From contig NZ_CP049838.1 of NCBI RefSeq assembly GCF_013085465.1, positions 1,798,001 to 1,862,000 on the forward strand: 64,000 nt of DNA. Reading direction: 5' to 3'. The position numbers and the translations under genes were made by a program. Of this stretch, positions 1 to 8,320 are shown one piece after another (position 1 is the stretch's first letter; the number at the start of each line of letters is the position of its first letter). The notes under the pieces are model-generated. The model worked only from the letters and a program-made list of their open reading frames with translations. It made no database searches and was not told the DNA's origin. The stretch is from Streptomyces asoensis. Its GTDB lineage: Bacteria; Actinomycetota; Actinomycetes; Streptomycetales; Streptomycetaceae.

Positions 1-688
1 TGCCCATCGGTATGCCCCACCCCGCCATTCCCTGGCCTGTCGGCCCGCGCGCACGAAGGGCCCGGTCGGGGCTCGTGACGGCGGCGCCGAAGAAAACTCA
101 GCAAAGGAAAGCGTGACCCGGGTGGGTCGTCAACTGACTATTTCTGCGGAAAAATTGACTGGTCATTGGGCGGAAGGAAGCATGCAAGACATATCCGAAT
201 ACCCTCCTCTCCTGCCATACGCACTGAATCGGACGAAGCATTTCGTCACGTCGCATCAAGAGAGGAACCGGCACCTCCGTTTGAATGCCGGACAGGCCGC
301 GCCAATGAAGATCAATCCCATTCCGGCAAAGACCGGGAACGGTGGCGCCGGCCGCGTCGGCGAAAGAGAGGGGGCGGCTTCTTCATTTAACCCGCGAGAC
401 ACCTTTTCACGGGTGGACGTTCATATGGAAGTCGATCAGATTTCATCCGGCACACACGTACCGATCGTGGCTCCACGGACGGTGTCCCTGCGCTGTTATG
501 CCGCCCCGAGCATGACCGCTCGGGCGACCGAATAGCACAAGGAGTCGGGCGGCGCGGTCGAACGGCGGTGCAAGCCACCCGGAATCGTGCGTTTCCTCAC
601 CCGTTCCGGGGGTGTTCCCGCTCACCCCCCTGGCGGGAGTTCCCGCAGGTCATGAGAAAGTTGCGGCCCAAACTACCCAGGGGGGTCT
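1..688. other. Non-coding stretch, AT-richer than the rest
   Basis: I see no convincing gene here. Open frames exist on both strands (for example GTG at 113 to 535), but their codons lack the G/C third-position bias of every other gene in the window and their translations match no family I know. Roughly 110-330 is noticeably richer in A and T than the flanks. It probably holds the promoter region of the glycosidase gene at 689 plus intergenic or decayed sequence. Confidence 0.5.
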
Positions 689-1918
689 GTGACACGACAT
701 CAGAAGCGGTTCGGGGTGCGCAGAAAGTCTGTGACGCTGCTCGTCGCGCTCGGCACGATGGCCGGGGCGGCGCTCGCGGGGGCGGCCCCGGCCGACGCCG
801 CGACCTGGACCACCGTGGCGGCGGGCGTGGCGTACCGACAGTACGACCTGCCGGCGGCCGCCGGGACGACGCATGTGCATGTGCTCAGCGTCGATCTCAG
901 CAACACCCATGTGCGCCTCGGGCTGTTGTACCCGGGGGCGGTCGCGTCCCGCGCGGCGATCTCCTCGCTGGCGAACAGCCAGAAGGCCGTCGCCGGCATC
1001 AACGGCGACTTCTTCAACATCAGCGAGACGCAGCACCCGGGCGTCGCGGCGACCGGGGCGAGCGTGGGGCCGGCGGTCGTGAACGGGAAGGCGCTCAAGG
1101 GCGCGGTCCCGAACGGGCAGCGGTTCGGGCCCGCGCTCCCGCCGGGCACGAACACCAAGGCCGTGGTCGGTGTAGGCACCGACGGCAAGGCCCGGGTGGA
1201 CAGCCTGTCCCTCAACGGAACGGTCAGCGTCCTCGGGCGACGGCTGCCGTTGGGCGGCGTCAACCAGTACGCGCTGGCGGAGAACTCCATCGGCGCGTAC
1301 ACCTCGGACTGGGGCAGCGTCTCGCGCAAGCGGGCCACCTGCGGCACGGACACCGAACGGGCCGCGGCGTGCAGCACCAGCACCTACGAGGTGACGGTGA
1401 AGAAGGGCCGGGTGGTGTCGACGTCGACCACGCCCGGCAGCGGCACCATCACGGCCGGCACCACGGTCCTCGTCGGGCGGGAGGCGGGCGCTGCGCGCCT
1501 GAAGAAGCTCGTCAAGGGCCAGCCGGTGGCGGTGCGCTACGGGCTGACGGCCGCGTCGAAGTCCGCGTACAGCTTCGCCGTGGGCGGCTACCCGATCCTG
1601 TCGGCCGCCAAGCCGCTGTCCGGCCTGGACGGGTCGGTCTCGGCGGTGCGTACGGCCGTCGGCATCGGCAACGGCGGGAAGCGGGTGTACCTGTTCGCGC
1701 TGGACGGTGCCACCGCGTACCGCAAGGGGCTGACGATCGCCGAGGTCGCCGCCGCCCTGAAGAGCCTCGGCGCGACCGAGGGCTTCAGTCTGGACGGCGG
1801 TGGCTCGTCGACCCTGGTGGCCCGTCCCGCGGGCTCGACCAAGGTGACGGTCCGCAACCACCCGTCCGACGGGTACGAGCGCCCCGTGGCGAACGGCATC
1901 GGGGTCTTCACCAAGTAG
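689..1918 (+). CDS. Secreted phosphodiester glycosidase (NAGPA family)
   Basis: Predicted secreted 409-aa protein. A basic N-terminus, a hydrophobic stretch at about residues 14-32 and an Ala-rich site near ADAA form a Sec signal peptide. The body matches the phosphodiester glycosidase / NAGPA domain: the early GINGDFF segment (about residue 107) and the C-terminal LDGGGSSTL motif (about 370) are family hallmarks. The family removes sugar phosphodiester caps; in Gram-positive bacteria relatives act on exopolysaccharide or wall polymers, and the substrate here is unknown. The GTG start follows an AGGGGGG ribosome site. It stands alone, with a small minus-strand gene converging from the right. 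Confidence 0.85.
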   Translation: MTRHQKRFGVRRKSVTLLVALGTMAGAALAGAAPADAATWTTVAAGVAYRQYDLPAAAGTTHVHVLSVDLSNTHVRLGLLYPGAVASRAAISSLANSQKAVAGINGDFFNISETQHPGVAATGASVGPAVVNGKALKGAVPNGQRFGPALPPGTNTKAVVGVGTDGKARVDSLSLNGTVSVLGRRLPLGGVNQYALAENSIGAYTSDWGSVSRKRATCGTDTERAAACSTSTYEVTVKKGRVVSTSTTPGSGTITAGTTVLVGREAGAARLKKLVKGQPVAVRYGLTAASKSAYSFAVGGYPILSAAKPLSGLDGSVSAVRTAVGIGNGGKRVYLFALDGATAYRKGLTIAEVAAALKSLGATEGFSLDGGGSSTLVARPAGSTKVTVRNHPSDGYERPVANGIGVFTK

Positions 1919-1950
1919 TCGCCCAGGTCATGGGTGACCCCGCAGTGGCC

Positions 1951-2145
1951 TCACGGTCGAAGGCTGCCGACGATGTCGGCCGTCGCCGTGAGGCCACTGT
2001 GGATGGTGGGGGCCATGCCGGTGCCGGCCAGGAGGAACCCGAGCAGCAGGCAGACCAGCGCGTGGGAGACCTTCAGTCCGCCGTTGCGCATGAAGATCAC
2101 CGCCAGGACCAGCAGAAACAGCACCGCGGAAATCGAAATGGCCAC
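1951..2145 (-). CDS. Small membrane protein, 64 aa
   Basis: Start chosen at GTG 2145 because a perfect GGAGGAGG lies six bases upstream; an in-frame TTG two codons earlier abuts that site and is unlikely. The 64-residue product has an N-terminal membrane segment (about residues 4-18), a short basic linker (RNGGLK), a second membrane segment (about 28-43) and a polar tail with TGMAPTIHSG. I recall similar short proteins in many Streptomyces, some near conjugation genes, but I cannot assign a function. It converges with the glycosidase, with 32 bases between the stop codons. Confidence 0.7.
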   Translation of the reverse strand: MAISISAVLFLLVLAVIFMRNGGLKVSHALVCLLLGFLLAGTGMAPTIHSGLTATADIVGSLRP

Positions 2146-2261
2146 CGTCAACCTCCTCCGACACGTCCGTTTTAACGGCGTTCGGCCGCAAGTGTGGCCT
2201 AACGGAGGGTTCGTCCGTGCGGCTGACCTGTCCGCCGAACGAGTGGTGTCAGCGAGTGCCG

Positions 2262-3122
2262 CTACGCCGTCCGGTGGGCGTCGAGGAACGCCTCCAGGCC
2301 CGCCAGGTCGTCCGTGTTGAGGTAGTCGACGTCGGCGGCGAGGAGTTCGGCCCACAGCGCGTCCCGGGCGGGGCCCGCGAGATCGGGCGTGGCCCAGAAC
2401 CGCACCTGCTGGCCGCGTGCGTGGGCCGCGCCGACGATGCTCCGCAGCTTCTGCCGTTCCGCCTCGGGGAAGGCCCCGACGCCGAGCCAGGTGAAGTTGA
2501 GCGTCCAGTTGTCGCTGATCAGCGAGGCGAACGAGGAGTCGGAGGTGCCGAGGTCGGCCAGTCGGCCGTCGTAGAAGGCCCGGCGGACGCTCTGGGCCTC
2601 CATGGGCGTACGGGCCGCGCGGTCGCCGGAGATGACGGCGGTCACCGGTCCGGGGTGGACGCGGCCGTGCGCGTAGGTGGTGAACAGGCCCTTGTGGCGC
2701 CTGAGTTGCCGGTCGAGTTCGAGATACGTCGAGGAACCCTCGGTCTTGATGTCGATGAGCAGCTGAAGGGGCTGCCGGTGACCCCGGTACACCGAGCCGT
2801 GGTTGGCCTTCACACGGGCGGCGAGCGGGGCGAGGTAGAGCGACTCCAGGGTGCGGGTGGGGTCGAGTTGGTCCGCCGAGTGGGCGATGAGGAGTTCGCC
2901 GTCGACGAGGAAGATGTCGGCCTCGAGGCTGCCGAAGCGATGATCGAGGGCGTCGAGGAGGGGGCGGGGATGCTCGTAGTCGTTGTGGGCGTGGGCGCGC
3001 CACAGCGGGCGGGGGCCGTGCCTCTGTCCGTCGGCGAACGCGCTGCCGGCGGGCGGGGCGAGCACCGCGGCGACGGTGGCGCCGAGGCCGGTGAGAACTC
3101 TGCGGCGGGTGACGAGAGCCAT
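2262..3122 (-). CDS. Secreted PLC-like phosphodiesterase (GDPD/PI-PLC superfamily)
   Basis: The 286-aa protein starts at ATG 3122 behind GGAGGAA; an upstream in-frame start lacks a ribosome site. The N-terminus reads TRRRVLTGLG followed by a hydrophobic stretch and an AFA site, a likely twin-arginine signal peptide. The mature part opens with RAHAHNDYEHPRPLLDAL and EADIFLVDGELLIAH, typical of the TIM-barrel PLC-like phosphodiesterases, with His and acidic residues positioned for metal-dependent phosphodiester cleavage. The likely role is extracellular breakdown of glycerophosphodiesters or phospholipid head groups for phosphate scavenging. Exact specificity cannot be read from sequence. It is transcribed alone. 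Confidence 0.8.
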   Translation of the reverse strand: MALVTRRRVLTGLGATVAAVLAPPAGSAFADGQRHGPRPLWRAHAHNDYEHPRPLLDALDHRFGSLEADIFLVDGELLIAHSADQLDPTRTLESLYLAPLAARVKANHGSVYRGHRQPLQLLIDIKTEGSSTYLELDRQLRRHKGLFTTYAHGRVHPGPVTAVISGDRAARTPMEAQSVRRAFYDGRLADLGTSDSSFASLISDNWTLNFTWLGVGAFPEAERQKLRSIVGAAHARGQQVRFWATPDLAGPARDALWAELLAADVDYLNTDDLAGLEAFLDAHRTA

Positions 3123-3251
3123 GTTGTTCCTCCCTGTGGGGCGGGTCGGGACCACAGGGAGTATGGGGCTGTACGAGCCGCAATGAACCTGTACATGCCA
3201 GGAGTTGGCCGGACCGCCGCCGCTTGTTCACTCCTTCCGGCCAGGGCCACG

Positions 3252-3280
3252 AAAAAGCCCGCCCCAGATGGGGCGGGCTT
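3252..3280 (-). terminator. Rho-independent terminator of the acyl-CoA dehydrogenase operon
   Basis: Perfect 11-bp stem (3255-3265 with 3270-3280), 4-base loop. Read on the minus strand it ends in a run of five T, right after the stop at 3294. Confidence 0.85.
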
Positions 3281-3293
3281 CACCGGGTGACGG

Positions 3294-4376
3294 TCAGGGG
3301 GCCCGCAGATCGACGAGTTCGGCCACGGCGGTCCGGTGGGCACCGGCGCTGCCGTAGGCGATCGAGTCGGCCTTGGCCCGCTTGAGGTACAGGTGGATCG
3401 GGTGCTCCCACGTCATGCCGATGCCCGCGTGCAGCTGGAGCGCCTCCTCGGCGGCGTGCACGGCGACCCCTGCCGCGTAGGCCTGGGCGACGGCCACCGC
3501 GAGGTCGGCGTCCTCACCGCTCGCCAGCGCGTCGGCCGCGCCCCGGGCGACGGCCCGGAGGTTGACGACCTCCAGCCAGAGCTGGGCCAGCCGGTGCTTG
3601 ATCGCCTGGAAGCCGCCGACGGGCCGGTTGAACTGCTTGCGCTCCTTCAGATAGCGCACGGTCTCGGTCAACGCCCATTCGGCGAGACCGAGTTGCTCCG
3701 AGGCGAGTAGTCCGGCACCGGCCCGCAGACCACGGCGGACGGCGGGTTCGGCGTCGCCGAGGCGGCGGCCGGGGGCGTCGGCGAAGGTGAGCGTGGCGAG
3801 CGGGCGGGTGAGGTCGAGGGAGACCTGCGGGGTGATGGTTACGGCCGAGGCGTCGACCGCGTACAGACCGCCGTCGTCCGCGGGCACGAGCAGCACGTCG
3901 GCGGCGGCCGCGTCCGCGATGCCGGACAACTCGCCCTGGAGGAGGCCTCCTTCGACGTGCACGGCCTGGACGGCGGCCCCCGGCGCGGTGTGCAGCCCGA
4001 CCGCCAGCGCGCCGATCGACCGCCCGGACGCCAGCCGGCCGAGCAGCTCCTCGTCCCCGAGGGCCAACAGCGCCTCGGTGGCGACGACGGCACTGGTCAG
4101 ATACGGCACAGGGGCGACGGCACGACCCAACTCCTCCAGCACCACGGCGACTTCTCGATGGGTGGCACCCTGACCGCCCAGCGACTCGGGCACCAGCAGG
4201 CCTGCGAGGCCCATGCCGTCGGAGAGCGCCTTCCAGGCCGCGAGGTCGTGCGGCGCGTCCGACTCCGTACGCGCGATGACTCCGGGCGCGTCGCAGTGGT
4301 CGGCGAGCAGGTCACGGACGGCGGCGCGCAGCGCCTCTTCCTCCTCGGAGTAGAGAAGATCGGGCTGTGCGCTCAT
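3294..4376 (-). CDS. Acyl-CoA dehydrogenase, probable non-catalytic partner subunit
   Basis: 360-aa acyl-CoA dehydrogenase-fold protein. The N-terminal helical domain is DLLYSEEEEALRAAVRDLLADH, the middle is a beta domain, and the C-terminal domain contains ERKQFNRPVGGFQAIKHRLA and HAGIGMTWEHPIHLYLKRAK. The C-terminal segment where the catalytic glutamate normally sits lacks it. In mycobacterial sterol degradation, pairs of adjacent acyl-CoA dehydrogenase genes form alpha2beta2 enzymes with one catalytic chain; the same arrangement is likely here. The start ATG overlaps the upstream stop as ATGA (4373-4376), so translation is coupled. This is the last gene of a three-gene operon. Confidence 0.85.
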   Translation of the reverse strand: MSAQPDLLYSEEEEALRAAVRDLLADHCDAPGVIARTESDAPHDLAAWKALSDGMGLAGLLVPESLGGQGATHREVAVVLEELGRAVAPVPYLTSAVVATEALLALGDEELLGRLASGRSIGALAVGLHTAPGAAVQAVHVEGGLLQGELSGIADAAAADVLLVPADDGGLYAVDASAVTITPQVSLDLTRPLATLTFADAPGRRLGDAEPAVRRGLRAGAGLLASEQLGLAEWALTETVRYLKERKQFNRPVGGFQAIKHRLAQLWLEVVNLRAVARGAADALASGEDADLAVAVAQAYAAGVAVHAAEEALQLHAGIGMTWEHPIHLYLKRAKADSIAYGSAGAHRTAVAELVDLRAP

Positions 4377-5560
4377 CGGGCCAGGTCCTTCCAGGCGACG
4401 TCCTTGTCGGTGCGCGGCTCGGACGGCAGGCCCAGGACGCGCTCGGCGACGATGTTCAGCAGGACCTCGCTGGTCCCGCCCTCGATGCTGTTGCCCTTGG
4501 AGCGGAGGTAGCGGTATCCGGCCTCCCGGCCGGTGAAGTCCACCAGCTCCGGGCGGCGCATGGTCCAGTCGTCGTACAACAGACCCTCCGCGCCGAGGAG
4601 TTCGACCTCCAGGCCGCTGATCTCCTGGTTGAGCCGGGCGAACGCGAGCTTCATGCCGGCGCCCTCGGGGCCGGGCTGGCCCGCGACGAGCTGCTGGCGC
4701 AGGCGTTCGGCGGTGAGGCGGGCCACCTCGGCCTCCACCCACAGTTTCAGCAGGCGCTGGTGCAGATCATGGGTGCGCAGTTCGGGGCGCTCGCGCCAGG
4801 TCCCGGAGACCGGGCCGATCATGCCTCCCTCGCGGGGCAGCCGCATGCCGCCGATGGCGACGCGTTCGTTGTTCAGCGTGGTCTGCGCGACCCGCCAGCC
4901 GTCACCGACCTCGCCGAGGCGGTGCGCGTCGGGGATGCGGACGTCGGTGAGGAACACCTCGTTGAACTCGGCCTCACCGGTGACCTGACGCAGTGGCCGG
5001 ACCTCGACGCCGGGGTCGGTCATGTCGCAGAGGAAGTAGGTGATGCCCGCGTGCTTGGGCAGGTCCGGGTCGGTGCGGGCGATGAGGATGGCCCAACGGG
5101 CGACGTGGGCGCTGGACGTCCACACCTTCTGCCCGTTGACCACCCAGTCTCCTCCGCTCTCACGGACGGCGCGGGTGCCGAGTGCGGCCAGGTCGGAGCC
5201 GGCGCCGGGCTCGCTGAAGAGCTGGCACCAGACCTCCTCGCCCACCCACAGGGGCCGCAGGAAACGCTGTTTCTGCTCCTCGGTGCCGTACTTCAGGATC
5301 GTCGGCGCGGCCATGCCGAGGCCGATACCGATGCGGCGCGGGTCGTTGTCGGGGGCGCCCGCGGCCTCCAGCTCGGCGTCCACGACGACCTGGAGGGAGC
5401 GGGGCGCGCCGAGTCCGCCGAGGCCCTGCGGGTAGTGGACCCAGGCGAGCCCCGCGTCGAAGCGGGCCTTCAGGAAGTCGAGCCGGTCCGTGGTCGCGGG
5501 TGGGTGCGCGGCCAGCAACTCAGCTGTGCGGCGCTGGAGTTCGGCTGCGTCGATGGTCAT
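4373..5560 (-). CDS. Acyl-CoA dehydrogenase, probable catalytic subunit
   Basis: 395-aa FAD-dependent acyl-CoA dehydrogenase that would introduce an alpha-beta double bond into an acyl-CoA thioester. The central beta domain shows SEPGAGSDLAALGTRA and VNGQKVWTSSAH, the FAD/substrate region of the family. The C-terminal SKGNSIEGGTSEVLLNIVAERVLGLP supplies the Glu-Gly-Gly-Thr context expected for the catalytic base. Both ends form ATGA overlaps, with the oxidoreductase gene upstream and the partner dehydrogenase downstream. The substrate is not evident; sterol side chains, branched or aromatic acyl-CoAs are all possible. Confidence 0.88.
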   Translation of the reverse strand: MTIDAAELQRRTAELLAAHPPATTDRLDFLKARFDAGLAWVHYPQGLGGLGAPRSLQVVVDAELEAAGAPDNDPRRIGIGLGMAAPTILKYGTEEQKQRFLRPLWVGEEVWCQLFSEPGAGSDLAALGTRAVRESGGDWVVNGQKVWTSSAHVARWAILIARTDPDLPKHAGITYFLCDMTDPGVEVRPLRQVTGEAEFNEVFLTDVRIPDAHRLGEVGDGWRVAQTTLNNERVAIGGMRLPREGGMIGPVSGTWRERPELRTHDLHQRLLKLWVEAEVARLTAERLRQQLVAGQPGPEGAGMKLAFARLNQEISGLEVELLGAEGLLYDDWTMRRPELVDFTGREAGYRYLRSKGNSIEGGTSEVLLNIVAERVLGLPSEPRTDKDVAWKDLAR

Positions 5561-6534
5561 GCGGTGGCTCCGTTCTCCAGCGTGGGCACCACGGTGACCC
5601 GGCCTGTGGTGACGCCGTCGCCGACCCGCTGCACGGCGGCCGCGGCCCCGTCGAGCGGTACGCGCTCACTCACCAGCGGCCGGATCGCGCCCCGGGCGGC
5701 CAGCTCGGTGAGCTGCTCGTGGCAGTGCTGGACCAGCTTCGGGTTCTTGGTGTTGTACAGGCCCCAGTGCAGGCCGAGGATCGAGTAGTTCTTGACGAGG
5801 GCGTGGTTCAGCGCGGGGCTCGGGATGGTCCCGCTCGCGAAGCCGACGACCACGATCCGGCCCTCGAAGGCGACGACCTTCGCGGACTGGGTGTAGGCCT
5901 CGCCGCCGACGGGGTCGTAGATCACGTCGGCGCCCCGGCCGCCGGTGGCCTCCTTCACGGCTCCGACGACGTCCTCGGCCCGCCGGTCGATCACCACGTC
6001 GCAGCCCAGCTCCCGGGCCACGGCGGCCTTCTCGGCGCCGCCCACGACGCCGATGACGGTCGCGCCCGCCGCCTTCCCGAGCTGCACGGCCGCGCTGCCG
6101 ACCCCTCCGGCGGCAGCGTGGACGAGCAGCGTCTCGCCGGCCTCCAGGTGCGCCCTGCGGTGCAGACCGAACCAGCCCGTCTGGTAGCCGATGTGCAGCG
6201 CGGCGGCCTCGGCGTCGTCGAGCGACTCGGGCGCGGGGAGCAGGGCGGCCGCGTCGGCGACGGCGTACTCGGCGAAACCGCCGTACGGCAGCGCCGGGTT
6301 GGCGATCACGCGACGGCCGTCCTCGGTCTCGCCGCAGATCTCCACACCGGGTGTGAACGGCAGCGGGGGCCGCACCTGGTAGTGCCCCCGGACCATCAGC
6401 ACGTCCGGGAAGTTGATGTTCGCGGCACGCACCCTGAGCAGGACCTGGCCGTCGCCGGGCGTGGGCCGCTCCACGTCCTCGAGCCGCATCACCTCGCTCG
6501 GCTCGCCGTTCTCGTGCACCTGCCATGCCTGCAT
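5557..6534 (-). CDS. NADPH:quinone oxidoreductase family protein
   Basis: 325-aa zinc-independent medium-chain reductase. The N-terminal GroES-like domain has ANINFPDVLMVRGHYQ and PLPFTPGVEICGE. The Rossmann domain has the nucleotide-binding LLVHAAAGGVGSAAVQLGKA (about 140-159), and GGEAYTQSAKVVAFEGRIVVVGFASG follows. Relatives reduce quinones or enoyl-CoA/enone substrates with NADPH. As first gene of the acyl-CoA dehydrogenase operon it may be an acryloyl/enoyl-CoA reductase acting on dehydrogenase products. Start ATG 6534 follows GGAGG; an in-frame start 51 codons upstream is ignored because it runs through a non-coding-looking leader. Confidence 0.85.
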   Translation of the reverse strand: MQAWQVHENGEPSEVMRLEDVERPTPGDGQVLLRVRAANINFPDVLMVRGHYQVRPPLPFTPGVEICGETEDGRRVIANPALPYGGFAEYAVADAAALLPAPESLDDAEAAALHIGYQTGWFGLHRRAHLEAGETLLVHAAAGGVGSAAVQLGKAAGATVIGVVGGAEKAAVARELGCDVVIDRRAEDVVGAVKEATGGRGADVIYDPVGGEAYTQSAKVVAFEGRIVVVGFASGTIPSPALNHALVKNYSILGLHWGLYNTKNPKLVQHCHEQLTELAARGAIRPLVSERVPLDGAAAAVQRVGDGVTTGRVTVVPTLENGATA

Positions 6535-6646
6535 GCGGAGCCTCCACGGGACTGCGTCGTCCGACCGGCGTTCCGACCGGTTCGATTCGCATACTAAGCG
6601 GTCGCTTGCCAGGAGGGAACAGACGACGGACGAAGAGTCGCCTCTG

Positions 6647-7219
6647 TCACCCCTTCCGAGGCCTCGCTCGCACATGCATCCGCTCACCCTGCGGTCCGAA
6701 CAGGCTCAGGAACTCGGCCGGCCCCTCCCCCGTCGACCCGAACCAGTGCGGCACCCGCGTGTCGAACTCCGCGGCCTCGCCCGCCGCCATCACGACGTCG
6801 TGCTCTCCGAGCACCACCCGCAGCCGCCCGGACATCACGTACAGCCATTCGTAGCCCTCGTGGGTGCGCGGCTCGGGCTCCTCGTCGCTGCGGGGTACCA
6901 GCACCTTGAACGCCTGGAGTCCGCCGGGCTGGCGGGTGAGCGGCCAGAAGGTGCGTCCGTGCCGCACGATCGGCTCGGCCCGCACCCGCGGATCCCCCAC
7001 CGGCGGCGCCCCGACCAGCTCGTCCAGCGGCACCTGGTGGGCCTGGGCGATCGGCAGCAACAGCTCCAGGCTGGGCTTGCGCAGCCCGGACTCCAGCCGC
7101 GAGAGGGTGCTGACGGAGATGCCGGTCGACTCGGACAGCGCCGCGAGCGTCACCTCCCGCTCCTTCCGGAGCCGCCGCAGCCTCGGCCCGACCTCCGCGA
7201 GTACCTCATCGGTCGTCAT
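6647..7219 (-). CDS. XRE-cupin transcriptional regulator
   Basis: 190-aa regulator. Residues about 12-60 form an XRE helix-turn-helix (LAALSESTGISVSTLSRLE), and about 105-180 form a small cupin barrel (HEGYEWLYVMSGRLRVVLG, with HWFG further on). The HTH-cupin family usually represses a neighbouring metabolic gene and senses a small ligand through the cupin. It is divergent from the flavoprotein at 7299, and an inverted repeat with TTGCCG/CGGCAA arms lies directly upstream. ATG 7219 is chosen; an ATG at 7243 is possible but lies beyond the repeat. Confidence 0.87.
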   Translation of the reverse strand: MTTDEVLAEVGPRLRRLRKEREVTLAALSESTGISVSTLSRLESGLRKPSLELLLPIAQAHQVPLDELVGAPPVGDPRVRAEPIVRHGRTFWPLTRQPGGLQAFKVLVPRSDEEPEPRTHEGYEWLYVMSGRLRVVLGEHDVVMAAGEAAEFDTRVPHWFGSTGEGPAEFLSLFGPQGERMHVRARPRKG

Positions 7220-7227
7220 GCCTCCAT

Positions 7228-7247
7228 ATTGCCGAAGCGGCAAATAT
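7228..7247. promoter_or_regulatory. Inverted repeat between divergent genes, candidate operator
   Basis: Arms ATTGCCG and CGGCAAAT around AAG, in an AT-rich pocket nine bases upstream of the XRE-cupin start and within 80 bases of the flavoprotein start. Position fits autoregulation plus control of the flavoprotein. Not proven. Confidence 0.5.
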
Positions 7248-7298
7248 GTTTGTCAATCCCGAGCACGCCCGGCGACCGTGGTCGCGGAGGTGGTCACC

Positions 7299-8291
7299 GT
7301 GACCGAGAAGACCGAGGCATACGAAGTGATCGTCGTCGGCGGGGGTGCCGCCGGCCTGTCCGCCGCGCTCGTCCTGGGCCGGGCCCGGCGCCGCACACTG
7401 GTCGTCGACGCGGGTGAGCCGCGCAACGCGCCCGCCGCCCATATGCAGGGCTATCTGTCGCGGGACGGCATGTCACCCGCCGAGTTCCTCGCCGTCGGCC
7501 GCGAGGAGATCGCGCGGTACGGCGTGGAACTGGTCCGCGACCGGGCGGTGGACGTCACCCGGGGTGAGGGCTTCGCCGTACGGCTCGCCGGCGGTACCCC
7601 CTCCGGGGGAGGCCGGACCGTGCGGGCCCGGCAGCTCGTCGTCGCGACCGGCCTGAAGGACGAGCTGCCGCGGGTCCCGGGCATCGCCGAGCGCTTCGGC
7701 CGGGACGTGCTCCACTGCCCCTACTGCCACGGCTGGGAGGTCCGCGACCAGGCCTTCGGCGTACTCGCGAGCACCCCGATGAGCGTCCACCAGGCGCTGA
7801 TGGTGTCCCAGTGGTCGAAGGACGTGACCCTCTTCCTGCACACGGTCGCCGAGACGGAGCCGACCGACGAGGACCTGCGCAGGCTGGCCGCGGCCGGCGT
7901 GCGTGTCGTCCCCGGCGAGGTGGCCGGGCTGGTCGTCGAGGACGACCGGCTCACCGGGGTCCGGCTCCGGGACGGGCAGGTGTACGACCGCGAGGTGGTG
8001 TTCGTGGCGCCCCGGGCGGTGCCGCGGACGGATCTGCTCGCCCGGCTGGGCGCCGAGATGAGCGAGACCCCCTTCGGCACATACCCCGTGGTCGACGGGC
8101 GGGGCCTGACGACCGTGCCCGGCCTGTGGGCGGCCGGCAACGCGTCGGGCTTCGCCGAGCAGGTCGTGAACGCGGCCAGCCGTGGCTACCGGGCCGGGGC
8201 GGCGATCAACGGGGAGCTGCTGATGGCAGACCTCGACCGGGCCGTCGCGGCCGAGGCGGCCCACGCGGACGGGGCGGCGGTGCGGATGTAA
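7299..8291 (+). CDS. Thioredoxin reductase-like FAD/NAD(P) oxidoreductase
   Basis: 330-aa flavoprotein. GGGAAGLSAALVLGRARR (14-31) is the N-terminal FAD-binding dinucleotide fold. A redox-active Cys140-Pro-Tyr-Cys143 pair lies in the central domain, and the C-terminal PGLWAAGNASGFAEQVVNAASRG is the second FAD motif. Length and architecture match low-Mr thioredoxin reductases and the related dithiol oxidases (HlmI/GliT type). No thioredoxin gene lies next to it, so it may not be the housekeeping TrxB. The GTG start is 8 bases after GGAGG; a slightly earlier in-frame start is possible. Likely regulated by the divergent XRE-cupin protein. Confidence 0.85.
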   Translation: MTEKTEAYEVIVVGGGAAGLSAALVLGRARRRTLVVDAGEPRNAPAAHMQGYLSRDGMSPAEFLAVGREEIARYGVELVRDRAVDVTRGEGFAVRLAGGTPSGGGRTVRARQLVVATGLKDELPRVPGIAERFGRDVLHCPYCHGWEVRDQAFGVLASTPMSVHQALMVSQWSKDVTLFLHTVAETEPTDEDLRRLAAAGVRVVPGEVAGLVVEDDRLTGVRLRDGQVYDREVVFVAPRAVPRTDLLARLGAEMSETPFGTYPVVDGRGLTTVPGLWAAGNASGFAEQVVNAASRGYRAGAAINGELLMADLDRAVAAEAAHADGAAVRM

Positions 8292-8320
8292 CCCGGCCGT
8301 CGGCGTTGCACCATGGCTGC

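Noticed and set aside
113-535. Open frame of 140 codons with GTG start
   Set aside because: Codon third positions are not G/C-biased, no family resemblance, and overlapping frames on both strands look equally open.
568-2175. Long frame opposite or out of phase with the glycosidase gene
   Set aside because: Arg/Gly/Ala-rich low-complexity product typical of an alternative frame in GC-rich DNA; the frame at 689 has the signal peptide and family motifs.
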